NCBI RefSeq assembly: GCF_016743775.1
Contig: NZ_JAEQMY010000012.1
Span: forward strand, 89,308-153,307
Length of the DNA stretch: 64,000 bases
Direction of reading: 5' to 3'
Source: Microvirga aerilata
Lineage (GTDB): Bacteria > Pseudomonadota > Alphaproteobacteria > Rhizobiales > Beijerinckiaceae
Position 1 is the first letter of the stretch; every line of letters begins with the position of its first letter. Under the pieces are notes generated by a model, which was not told the DNA's origin, did no database searches, and worked only from the letters and a program-made list of their open reading frames with translations. This document shows positions 1-8,060 of this stretch, piece after piece. The translations under genes were made by a program, and so were the position numbers.

Positions 1-1409
1 TCGATCGGAGGGCCCAAGGTGCAGTATGTGAAGGACCCACCTACGCCTTCCGCAAAGTTGCTGACGGCTTTCTCGCCAGCAACAATCAACTCGCCATCCT
101 TGATTTCTCTTTTAATGCAATCGAACTCATGCCCGTGCAGGTTCTCAATGGCCTGAACCTTGTCTACGACTGTGTGAGCCTTCGTGAGAACGCGCCAGTT
201 CAAGCGCTCTCTTAGTAAGACGGTCTTTTGTTTGCCAGTGAAGGCGTAACCATTGATGACCCGGCGAATGCGTTCCGCCGTTACCTCATCAGCATAGTCT
301 TCGCCTTCGACTAAAATGAAGCGCCGGTTACCGTTGTCACGTTTGTTTGCTTCCAGCACGGCATGAGCAGTCGTGCCCGAGCCGGCAAATGAGTCAAGAA
401 CAGTTATGTCTTTCCCCTCAAACAGACTCAGGAGAAAACTGATCAGTTCTGGAGGTTTCGGAAAGGGAAATTCCTTCTCCGGCATCAACCTATTGAATAT
501 GGTCGTGCCTTCATTCGTATAGAATGCGCCCGAAAGAACAGACGCAACATTAGTTCGAGCATCCAGTTCGCAAAGAAAGGCTTTTCTCCTAGGCCTGCCG
601 TCGTCTTTCTGCGGCCATAAGATCCGCTTTTCCTTTATGAGCTTTTTCATCGTGGAACGCTCAAAGCGCCAGCCTCGCTTAGGGCAGCCGTAATTTTTCC
701 CTGTTTTAGGATTAATTAGATCATAATGCAGATTGGGTCTCTTCTCGCGAGAAGCGAGGCCAACCATGTTTGCGCTGGCCCAGGGACCGCGCTTATCCTC
801 ATCTGGATTAGAATAGTCAGAAGCAGAACGAAGCTCCCCATCAAGAGCACCGCCGAAGATCAGAACAAATTCGTGGTCATTCGACAGTCCGTTCTCATTT
901 CTGTTATCTTTATTGTTCCTTGATTTCCAGACAAACTCCCCAATGTATTGGTCAGCTCCAAATATTTCTTCACAAATACACTTTAGGTTCGCATACTCAA
1001 TTGAATTAATTGAAATGAATATGATGCCTGTATCTGATAACAGTTCTTTCAGCAATCTTAGACGAGGCCACATCATCGCCAACCATTTGTCATGGCGCAG
1101 TCCGTCGTCCACAGAGATTGGATTGTCTGAAAACCACTCACGTATCATCGGAGAATTTACATCGTCCCGATAACTCCATTCTTTGTTGCCGGTATTGTAA
1201 GGTGGATCGATATAGATGCAGTCCACCTTGCCGGCATAAAGCGGCAAGAGCGCCTTCAGAGCATGCAAATTGTCGCCATGAACAATGAGGTTGCCGTCCA
1301 ACGCGACTGGGCCAACACCTTTGTCAGAGTGCGGGATTATGGGGCGAAAGGGTACCGCCAAGTGGTGGTTGTAGACAAATTCCTTACCCTTGAACGTCAA
1401 CTCAGTCAT
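1..1409 (-). CDS. Type III-like (beta-class) adenine DNA methyltransferase, C-terminus cut by window edge
   Basis: About 469 codons are visible from an ATG at 1409 to the left edge, where the frame is still open. The protein has the permuted beta-class order. The catalytic motif IV DPPYNTG is at residues 68-74 and the AdoMet motif I (FAGSGTTAHA) at about 341-350. The block at 151-281 (including GPW, SANMVGLA, NYGCP, GWR and GRPRRKAF elements) is nearly the same, at the same spacing, as residues 221-351 of the second methyltransferase at 6158-8050. This copy lacks the roughly 60-residue N-terminal extension of that protein. It should transfer a methyl group to adenine N6 in a specific DNA site. 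An AGGG lies just upstream of the start. It is separated from the res operon by a terminator and an IS remnant, so it is probably transcribed on its own. Target sequence and partner nuclease are not visible. Confidence 0.9.
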   Translation of the reverse strand, partial: MTELTFKGKEFVYNHHLAVPFRPIIPHSDKGVGPVALDGNLIVHGDNLHALKALLPLYAGKVDCIYIDPPYNTGNKEWSYRDDVNSPMIREWFSDNPISVDDGLRHDKWLAMMWPRLRLLKELLSDTGIIFISINSIEYANLKCICEEIFGADQYIGEFVWKSRNNKDNRNENGLSNDHEFVLIFGGALDGELRSASDYSNPDEDKRGPWASANMVGLASREKRPNLHYDLINPKTGKNYGCPKRGWRFERSTMKKLIKEKRILWPQKDDGRPRRKAFLCELDARTNVASVLSGAFYTNEGTTIFNRLMPEKEFPFPKPPELISFLLSLFEGKDITVLDSFAGSGTTAHAVLEANKRDNGNRRFILVEGEDYADEVTAERIRRVINGYAFTGKQKTVLLRERLNWRVLTKAHTVVDKVQAIENLHGHEFDCIKREIKDGELIVAGEKAVSNFAEGVGGSFTYCTLGPPI

Positions 1410-1769
1410 CGCCCTATCACTGTCCTTTTATACGCGATCGATCGGCCCTGAACGAGCGTGTGTCGCTTTACAGCGCCCTTACCTTGCATACCGTCAGGTA
1501 CCATTTAGTAAACGTGATAGTCCAAAAGGCGAGCGGCGGAAGGATAATAGGCCAAGAGGAGAAAAAAGCCCAACCAGCCTTCGGGTTGGCGTTGGGTAGG
1601 CCAAGTTTGTTGTGCCTTAACGCTAAAGGAAAGCATCTAGCTCCAAAGCCGTTTGAAACCTCTAGCGCCTTTGGGATGGCACGCTTCTCTGTCTTTGTTA
1701 CGAGATGGCCCGTTAAGGCCTCTGGATAGAGGTTCTACCAAGAACGAAGCTCAATGCTGTTACCCCAGA
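1410..1769. other. Non-coding stretch between methyltransferase and IS remnant
   Basis: No convincing gene is seen. It contains a minus-strand terminator (1562-1596), described separately. A minus-strand reading frame entering from the IS side stops with TAG at 1637-1639, about 40 bp before that terminator. This could be the last 30-odd codons of a gene destroyed by the IS insertion, but its translation (C-terminal end ..FKRLWS) is not recognisable. An A/T-rich TATAAAAG lies about 25 bp upstream of the methyltransferase start and may be part of its promoter. Confidence 0.5.
1562..1596 (-). terminator. Rho-independent terminator with no gene left to serve
   Basis: Read on the minus strand, arms CCCAAC and GTTGGG (plus inner GCC/GGC pairs) flank a CGAA loop region and are followed by a run of six T (1567 down to 1562). 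It stops transcription coming from the right before the methyltransferase at 1409. The only thing to its right is the IS remnant, which is on the other strand, so the original upstream gene seems to have been lost or cut. Confidence 0.7.
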
Positions 1770-2006
1770 CTGCGGCAGGTCGACGTGCTAATCGCGCAGG
1801 GTCGGACCGTGGCCGAGGCGATCCGGCAGATCGGCGTGACGGAGGTCACCTACTACCGCTGGCGCTCCGAGTATGGCGGGCTGAAGTCGGATCAGGTCAA
1901 GCGCCTGAAGGAGCTCGAGGCCGAGAACGCCCGGCTCCGGCGCGCCGTCTCGGATCTCACCCTTGACAAGATGATCCTGAAAGAGGCTGCCAAGGGAAAC
2001 TTCTAA
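1770..2006 (+). pseudogene. IS3-family transposase OrfA, 5'-truncated
   Basis: Residues after the junction read LRQVDVLIAQGRTVAEAIRQ and continue through the typical IS3 OrfA helix-turn-helix (GVTEVTYYRWRSEYGG). A leucine-zipper-like segment (KRLKELEAENARLRRAVSDL) and the usual KEAAKGNF end follow, stopping with TAA at 2004-2006. The normal start and about the first 12 residues are replaced by unrelated sequence. The frame stays open upstream into non-IS DNA, so a fusion product is possible but not expected to be functional. OrfB lies in the -1 frame, as is usual for programmed frameshifting in this family. Confidence 0.8.
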
Positions 2007-2884
2007 GCCCCGCCCGCCGCCGCGCCTGTGTGGATCACGTGGGAGCCGAACTGGACCTGTCCGAGCGACGGGTCTGCCGGGTCCCAGGCCAGCACCGTTC
2101 CACCCAGCGCAAGATCTCTGCCTTCCCGGATGACGAGGCGGCACTGACCGCCGACATCATCGCGCTTGCCCTCCAGTATGGCCGCTACGGCTACCGGCGC
2201 ATCACGGCCCTGCTGCGGGACGCCGGCAGGCTCGTGAACAACAAGCGGGTCGAGCGGATCTGGCGGCGGGAGGGGCTGAAAGTACCACAAAAGCAACCGA
2301 AGAGAGGACGGCTCTGGCTCAATGACGGATCGTGTATTCGGTTGCGGCCGGAAAATCCCAACCATGTCTGGTCGTATGACTTTGTCGAGGATCACACGCA
2401 TGACGGGCGCAAGTTCCGCATGCTCAACATCATGGACGAGTTCACGCGTGAATGCCTGGCCATCAGAGTGAACCGGAAGCTGAAAGCCGTCGATGTGATC
2501 GACATGCTCTCAGACCTATTCATCCTGCGCGGTGTTCCGGGCCATATTCGTTCCGACAACGGCAGCAAATTCGTGGCTAAAGCAGTCCGCGAATGGATTG
2601 CAGCTGTGGGAGCAAAGACGGCCTACATCGAGCCGGGCAGCCCTTGGGAGAACGGCTATTGCGAGAGCTTCAACTCGAAGCTCCAGGATGAGTTGCTGAA
2701 AGGAGAGATCTTCTACACGCTGAAAGAGGCTCAGATCGTGATCGAATGCTGGAGGCGCCACTACAATACCGTGCGCCCACACTCATCATTGGGCTATCGA
2801 CCACCCGCCCCAGAGGTCGTGCTGTGGCGCCACAACCAATCATGCACTAACATTGATCCCCGACCACCTCAATGGGGCCGGCCA
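1770..2884 (+). mobile_element. IS3-family element remnant, left end missing
   Basis: Contains orfA (5'-truncated) and orfB of an IS3-type two-frame transposase. IS-like coding begins abruptly at about 1770 in the middle of the orfA helix-turn-helix. The first dozen codons and the left terminal repeat are absent. The likely right end (about 2860-2884, GACCACCTCAATGGGGCC) resembles the terminal repeats of this IS group from memory. Its complement is not found in 1410-1770. The element is therefore a one-sided deletion remnant and probably immobile on its own. Confidence 0.75.
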
Positions 2885-2914
2885 TCGCGAAGCAGTTGTC
2901 GGCAATACAGTTAG
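2030..2914 (+). CDS. IS3-family transposase OrfB (DDE integrase core)
   Basis: The 294-residue frame has an rve-type integrase core. The three acidic positions are present in VWSYDFVED, IRSDNGSKF and PWENGYCESFNSK. The N-terminal HTH_21-like part (QYGRYGYRRITALLR) and the family signature RPHSSLGYRPPAPE are also there. The GTG at 2030 is probably internal: the same frame continues upstream (..SPARRRAC) to overlap orfA by -1 frameshift. The last 10 residues run past the presumed right IS end into flanking DNA, so the native C-terminus may differ. The catalytic domain looks intact, but no full-length OrfAB can be made because orfA lacks its beginning. Confidence 0.85.
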   Translation: MDHVGAELDLSERRVCRVPGQHRSTQRKISAFPDDEAALTADIIALALQYGRYGYRRITALLRDAGRLVNNKRVERIWRREGLKVPQKQPKRGRLWLNDGSCIRLRPENPNHVWSYDFVEDHTHDGRKFRMLNIMDEFTRECLAIRVNRKLKAVDVIDMLSDLFILRGVPGHIRSDNGSKFVAKAVREWIAAVGAKTAYIEPGSPWENGYCESFNSKLQDELLKGEIFYTLKEAQIVIECWRRHYNTVRPHSSLGYRPPAPEVVLWRHNQSCTNIDPRPPQWGRPSRSSCRQYS

Positions 2915-3198
2915 AGTAGTTGGGCAAACAAGCGAGGATGTTTTGCGCCAGACGCTTTCGATAGCTTACTCGATGGACGCGGGGGCGCAGATTCCAGGCG
3001 GAGAACCATACATCTCTGCCAAGTCCCGCATAAGAAGGTTCTAGAAAGTCATTGGCCGCTTCCAAGTTACTTACCTCAAGACCAAGGGTTGCCTCAGTGA
3101 GCGGCACGTGAGCCCACATGTCAGAACGAGAGCACCGAGCGACAGGTGTCCTCACTCACCAGTCCTTGGTGCCCTCGTCGCAGGAAACTGACCTATGG

Positions 3199-6147
3199 CT
3201 AAATCGCGACCTCCGCTAGGGAGGTCACGACATCATAGTCAACTCCGAGTGCCTTAAAATGCTCTCGACCGCAGGCAATCTTCTGATTCTCCTTCTTGCG
3301 GCGCTCGTCATCGTTGAGCGTGCTCTTTGTTTCACGGACAAAATAGAGGCGTTCCTCGCGTTCGGTGACAAAAGCCCAGTCAGGGTTGTAGCTGCCAATG
3401 GGTGTATCGATCTTGAACCAGCCCGGTAGTTTCACGAAAAGCTTGATATTTTCATTGTTGTCGAGATCACGGGCGAATTGCTTTTCGACTTCCGATTCGT
3501 ATTCGATAGCATCGAACAGTGATTTGTCGCGATTTTTCACCTCATACAGGTTCGTCAGATACCGGACGATGCCTCCTTCCGCATCTTGCTCCAACCGACT
3601 CTGCTCCCAGTGGAGTCCTGCGACCTTCTCGTATTTGATACCGTCCAGCATGAGATCGTGTAGGGCCCGCGAAAGCTCTCTGGACACCGCTGCCATGAAA
3701 GCCTGCGGGTTAATCTTGAACTCTGCCAACCGTCCTGACCGTTTCAGGACTTCCGCGAGGGTATGTCGCGTGAGCTCAGTTTCCTTCTGAAGAAATGCGA
3801 GGATGTCCGGCAGGACCTTGACTGGTTCCATGTCACGAACACGAGTAGCGATCTGCCGATCCGCAGAAACACCCGCATCCGAGATGTCCAACTCTACGAC
3901 GGTTGTGGCAATGCGCGGCGCTTTAATTGGCTCGATCTTCGCAATACGAGCCAGAGCCCGCTCGATGAGCTCGTCTGTCTTGAAGTTGACCCGGTAGCGA
4001 GTGCGCTGCTTGATTTTGTCCCACAGTGTCTGGAACTCTTCACTCAGCTGCACCTCCTTGCGGAACTTCAACTCACGACGCTCACGTGCATTGACAATGC
4101 GGTTCTTAAAGACCTTGCGATTGATCTCATCGATAATTTCTCCGCTCAGATCCGCGTAGCTCTCGCCGATCTGTAGCTCAAAGTGGGGGTTCTTTGAATC
4201 GAACTTGTCTAGAATGTCTCCATCTGCACTCAGGTAGCCTGCGCGAACTAGCTCAGCCCAAATTTGCTGCGATGTATCCTGCCCAATTGGAGTATCGGTT
4301 CCATCGCTGGCTTGTCGCACAATCTCAGCGAAAGCAATCTTTTCGACCTTGCCAAATTTCAGTCCAAAGTCGTTCTCAAATTCCGTTTGGAGCGTTCGCG
4401 CGAAGTCCTCGTAGGACTCGTTGGCAATAACGGTGAGGCGATTGACCGTTTCGTCGTGGACCCGCTCACCAGCCTCATTGACGGGCAGCCGTAGCCCGCG
4501 GCCAATCTCCTGCCTCTTCTTTTCGACAGACTGCGTCTCACTGAGCGTGCATATCTGAAAAACGTTCGGGTTGTCCCACCCCTCGCGCAAAGCGGAGTGT
4601 GAGAAGATGAATCGCAAGGCGACTTTGGGATCGAGCAGGCGCTCCTTGTCCCGCATGATGAGATTGTAAGTATCCTCATCGTCGGCTGTATTCCCACGCG
4701 TATCTTTCGCGCGCCCCTCCTTGTCCTGTGAGAAGTAGCCGTTGTGCACTTCGCTGACCGTGAACGGAATCAGTCCCTTGTAAATGGGCTTTGTCGTAAG
4801 CTCTAGGTAGGCCTCCTCAAACCACCTTCCGATTTTGCCGAGGCTCGTGGTGCCGTCTGGGTTATAAATGCGGTAATTGGCGACGCGATCAATGAAAAAG
4901 AGCGAAAGCACCTTGAGTCCCTTGCCCTTGAGAGCGCGCTCTTTTTTGAGGTGCTGTTCAACCGTTTCATAGACTTGGGCCTTCATGAGGTCCTCGCCCG
5001 TGCCCCCTACTTCCTGACCCATTTCCAGGAACTTGCCTTGGTTGAACTCTAGGTACTCCGAGCCTGGTGTACAGTCGATATTCTGCACAATGTACCCGTC
5101 GCGATACACCTCCCGCTCGCCGGATTTCACGAAAAGGTCATCACCCTGCTTGACCCACATTTTAGTGGCTTTCGGACCCGATGGAGATGCCTTGTGAATC
5201 TCTACCTGAGCCTTGATGCCATTCTTGTTGTCCGTCTTTAGCAGCTTCACATAGGCGTCATTGAAGTTATCGCCCGAACGGACGGAGGCGACCTCGATGC
5301 GTTTCACCAGCCGGAGATCGTATGCTTTGATCGGATCAAGCCTATAGATAAGGTTATAAGGATCCCTGTGGGTCGCGCTGTACCGAAGCGTGACCAGTGG
5401 ATTCAGATTTCGGATCGCCCGCTTTGACTTTTCGGTTGTGTCCACGCTCTGTGGCTCATCGATAATGACGATAGGATTGGCAGCCTGAATGAACTCGATG
5501 GGCCGACGCCCCGACATCCGGTCGTTTTCACGGTTGATCACGTTAAGCTTCTTGAGGTCGTCTTCGGTCATCTCCGTTAGGTCTTTGTCAGCAACGTCCT
5601 TTTGAAAGGACTGAATGTTGATGACCATAATCTGAATTTGATTGCTGCTTGCGAACTGCCGCACCTTTCCGAGCCGCTTTGAGTCATAGACAAAGTAATC
5701 GAAGGGAAAGTTCTCATATAACGTTTGGAAGTGATCCTTTGTCACCTCGATGCTCTTGAGCACACCCTCACGAATTGCGACGCTTGGCACGACGATGATG
5801 AATTTTTTGAAGCCATAGACCTTGTTCAGCTCGAAAATGGTGCGGAGATAAACGTAAGTCTTGCCCGTTCCGGTCTCCATTTCGACCGAGAACTCGCGGC
5901 CTTCAAGCGCCGTCACCTTCTCGATACGATTCGCCTCCTGAATTGTCCGAATGTTGGTCAGTATCGTTTCGTCGGGAATAATTAATCGATTGCCCATCCC
6001 GAGCTCAGTTTGAAACAATCCGCCGATTTGCAGTGACTGGAATGCCATTGCGCCCGTCTGCACGTAAGGCTGACCGTTGAAGACGGAAACAACCGCGCTG
6101 ATTGCGTCTTGCTGGTACTGAAGGGAAGGATCAAATTTCAACTTCAT
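3199..6147 (-). CDS. res: Type III restriction enzyme Res subunit (helicase-endonuclease)
   Basis: 982 aa from an ATG at 6147 with AGGAG six bases upstream. A longer frame (to 6333) only overlaps the preceding mod gene and is rejected. The SF2 helicase core shows Walker A (METGTGKTYVYL), a DEPQ Walker B variant (IVIIDEPQSVD), motif III (LRYSATH) and motif VI (EIGRGLRLPVN). The C-terminus carries a complete PD-(D/E)XK nuclease: PD near residue 922 and E-T-K near 939. In type III systems Res acts only in complex with Mod, moves on DNA using ATP and cuts near unmethylated sites. It is the last gene of helicase-mod-res, 10 bp after mod, and all catalytic motifs seem intact. Confidence 0.92.
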   Translation of the reverse strand: MKLKFDPSLQYQQDAISAVVSVFNGQPYVQTGAMAFQSLQIGGLFQTELGMGNRLIIPDETILTNIRTIQEANRIEKVTALEGREFSVEMETGTGKTYVYLRTIFELNKVYGFKKFIIVVPSVAIREGVLKSIEVTKDHFQTLYENFPFDYFVYDSKRLGKVRQFASSNQIQIMVINIQSFQKDVADKDLTEMTEDDLKKLNVINRENDRMSGRRPIEFIQAANPIVIIDEPQSVDTTEKSKRAIRNLNPLVTLRYSATHRDPYNLIYRLDPIKAYDLRLVKRIEVASVRSGDNFNDAYVKLLKTDNKNGIKAQVEIHKASPSGPKATKMWVKQGDDLFVKSGEREVYRDGYIVQNIDCTPGSEYLEFNQGKFLEMGQEVGGTGEDLMKAQVYETVEQHLKKERALKGKGLKVLSLFFIDRVANYRIYNPDGTTSLGKIGRWFEEAYLELTTKPIYKGLIPFTVSEVHNGYFSQDKEGRAKDTRGNTADDEDTYNLIMRDKERLLDPKVALRFIFSHSALREGWDNPNVFQICTLSETQSVEKKRQEIGRGLRLPVNEAGERVHDETVNRLTVIANESYEDFARTLQTEFENDFGLKFGKVEKIAFAEIVRQASDGTDTPIGQDTSQQIWAELVRAGYLSADGDILDKFDSKNPHFELQIGESYADLSGEIIDEINRKVFKNRIVNARERRELKFRKEVQLSEEFQTLWDKIKQRTRYRVNFKTDELIERALARIAKIEPIKAPRIATTVVELDISDAGVSADRQIATRVRDMEPVKVLPDILAFLQKETELTRHTLAEVLKRSGRLAEFKINPQAFMAAVSRELSRALHDLMLDGIKYEKVAGLHWEQSRLEQDAEGGIVRYLTNLYEVKNRDKSLFDAIEYESEVEKQFARDLDNNENIKLFVKLPGWFKIDTPIGSYNPDWAFVTEREERLYFVRETKSTLNDDERRKKENQKIACGREHFKALGVDYDVVTSLAEVAI

Positions 6148-6157
6148 CGTAATCTCC

Positions 6158-8050
6158 TCAGACCGTTTTGAACACGATCTCGGACTCTTCGGCCTGAGCC
6201 CGTGCTTTGAAGGTCTGAACCGCATTGGTCTTGAGCTGGTCGTTGCCTTTGAAGCCTTCGTCCAGGCAGATGACCTGCAATGGGTCAGCCTCGGCGAGGG
6301 CGTCAAGCAGCTCGGGCGTGATCTCTTTCTCAAGGCAGATCAGCAGCGCACCATCCTGAACGGAGTAGACCTGCTTTCCAGCCATTTCGGTCGTTTGCAC
6401 CTTGGTTGTCAGAGGGAACCCAGCCTTCAGCAGCAGCTCGTAGAGCACATCCTCGGCATTGCTGGTGTCGAGAACATGATCGATATGCAGCTCAAGCTGA
6501 TTGCCGAGGTCTGCCTCTGAGGAGACCTGCCCATCCCACACCTTGAAGTTGGAACGGTGGAGTTTGAACACTCTAAAACCGAAATCAGTGATCGCAGTTG
6601 AGCCATCTAGGTGCCCATCCTGCACTGAGGAAAGTTGATTTGCGACCCGCCGAATCCGTTCCTTACCTATGTCTGCGATGGTTTTGTATCCGGCTCTATA
6701 TGCCTCTGATGTCTCGTCCACTTTCTCGGGGAGCTGGACAGTGATGAATCGGCACTTCATATTCTTTGAGATGTTATGCTCGAACAGCGCGTGGGCGGTC
6801 GTACAAGAGCCCGCAAAGAAGTCTAGTACAACGCAGCCATCGCTCGCACCTTGCTCAATTAGCTCTCGCAGCAGACCTGTCGGCTTGGGAAAATCCATAG
6901 CACGAAAGCCGAATATTTCATTTACTTCTGCTGTTCCATCGCGCGTATAAACATCAGAGCCGATGATTGAGGAAACGCCAGTGAACTCGCTGGTGAGCTC
7001 CTCGAGAAAAGCCTTTCTCCGAGGACGGCCATCGGCGGACGAAGGCCACAAAATGCGCCCTTCCGCTATGAGATGCGCCATTGTTCTTGGATCATAGCGC
7101 CATCCCATAGCCGGGCAGCCGTAGTTGATACCCGTTGCAGGATCGATAAGATCAAAGTGAAGGTTCGGTCGCCGATCCTTCGTAGCCAAGCCGACCATAT
7201 TCGCACTGGTCCATGGGCCGCGTGGATCATCATCCGGATTGCTGTATTGCGATAAGTTGCGCTCGTCACCGCGAACTCGGCGACCATAGCAGAGGATGTA
7301 CTCATGATCGACCGAAGCTCCCTTTTCAGGTCGGTTGTCCTTGTTCTGCCGACTTTTCCAAACGAATGTGGCTACTAAATTCTCCTCTCCGAAGATCTCG
7401 TCACACAACTTGCGAAGGTTCGCAACCTCGTTGTCATCAATCGAAATGAAGATTACACCATCGTCGCTCAGCAGGTTACGAGCCAGATAGATCCTAGGGT
7501 ACATCATGTTGAGCCAATTACTATGGTAGCGGCCAACAGTGTCAGAATTTGTCGCGAACTTCTTCCCTTGACTGTCAATTTGCCCTGTATAGGCGAGGTA
7601 GGTTTCTAAACTCTCCGCGTACTTATCGGGATAAATAAATTCTTGCCCTGTGTTATATGGCGGGTCTATGTAGATCATCTTTACCTTACCATAGTACGCC
7701 TTCTGAAGCAGCTTCAACACTTCAAGATTGTCGCCCTCGATAAAAAGATTCTCAGTCGAATCGAAGTCTACTGATTCAATTCGCTCAGGCTTCAGCGTAG
7801 CGACGCTCGGTTGCTGAATAATCCTCATGCACTCGGCCTTGCCTGGCCAGGTCAGACCGAACCGTTCCTTGTCAGGATCAATCCAATCGCCAAGTGCTCT
7901 CTTAAGTTGGTTGAAGTCGACATTCCCCTCCGTGAGTGCTTCCGGAAAATATTGCTCTAGGACACTCTTGAGCACATCACGCTTTCCTGCCACCACATCC
8001 ATTGACCTGAGGTCCACTTTCTCAGGCATTGCTGGCTCCGGTTTGTTCAT
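6158..8050 (-). CDS. mod: Type III restriction system Mod subunit (adenine-N6 methyltransferase)
   Basis: 630 aa with DPPYNTG (motif IV) at 129-135 and a motif I FFAGSCTTAHA at 411-421. The second glycine of FAGSG is cysteine here. Small-residue variants such as GSA are common in type III Mods, so activity is not excluded. The segment between motifs, which carries target recognition, closely matches the truncated methyltransferase at 1-1409. The C-terminal 200 residues (domain after about 430) resemble the part of Mod that contacts Res. ATG at 8050 follows an AAGGGG and lies 10 bp after the helicase stop; res starts 10 bp after its TGA. Translation of the three genes is thus likely coupled. 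Confidence 0.92.
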   Translation of the reverse strand: MNKPEPAMPEKVDLRSMDVVAGKRDVLKSVLEQYFPEALTEGNVDFNQLKRALGDWIDPDKERFGLTWPGKAECMRIIQQPSVATLKPERIESVDFDSTENLFIEGDNLEVLKLLQKAYYGKVKMIYIDPPYNTGQEFIYPDKYAESLETYLAYTGQIDSQGKKFATNSDTVGRYHSNWLNMMYPRIYLARNLLSDDGVIFISIDDNEVANLRKLCDEIFGEENLVATFVWKSRQNKDNRPEKGASVDHEYILCYGRRVRGDERNLSQYSNPDDDPRGPWTSANMVGLATKDRRPNLHFDLIDPATGINYGCPAMGWRYDPRTMAHLIAEGRILWPSSADGRPRRKAFLEELTSEFTGVSSIIGSDVYTRDGTAEVNEIFGFRAMDFPKPTGLLRELIEQGASDGCVVLDFFAGSCTTAHALFEHNISKNMKCRFITVQLPEKVDETSEAYRAGYKTIADIGKERIRRVANQLSSVQDGHLDGSTAITDFGFRVFKLHRSNFKVWDGQVSSEADLGNQLELHIDHVLDTSNAEDVLYELLLKAGFPLTTKVQTTEMAGKQVYSVQDGALLICLEKEITPELLDALAEADPLQVICLDEGFKGNDQLKTNAVQTFKARAQAEESEIVFKTV

Positions 8051-8060
8051 TCTTAGCCCC

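Noticed and set aside
6148..6333. N-terminal extension of Res by 62 residues
   Set aside because: Overlaps mod in another frame, translation is Arg/Ser-rich and non-conserved, and ATG 6147 has a well-placed AGGAG.
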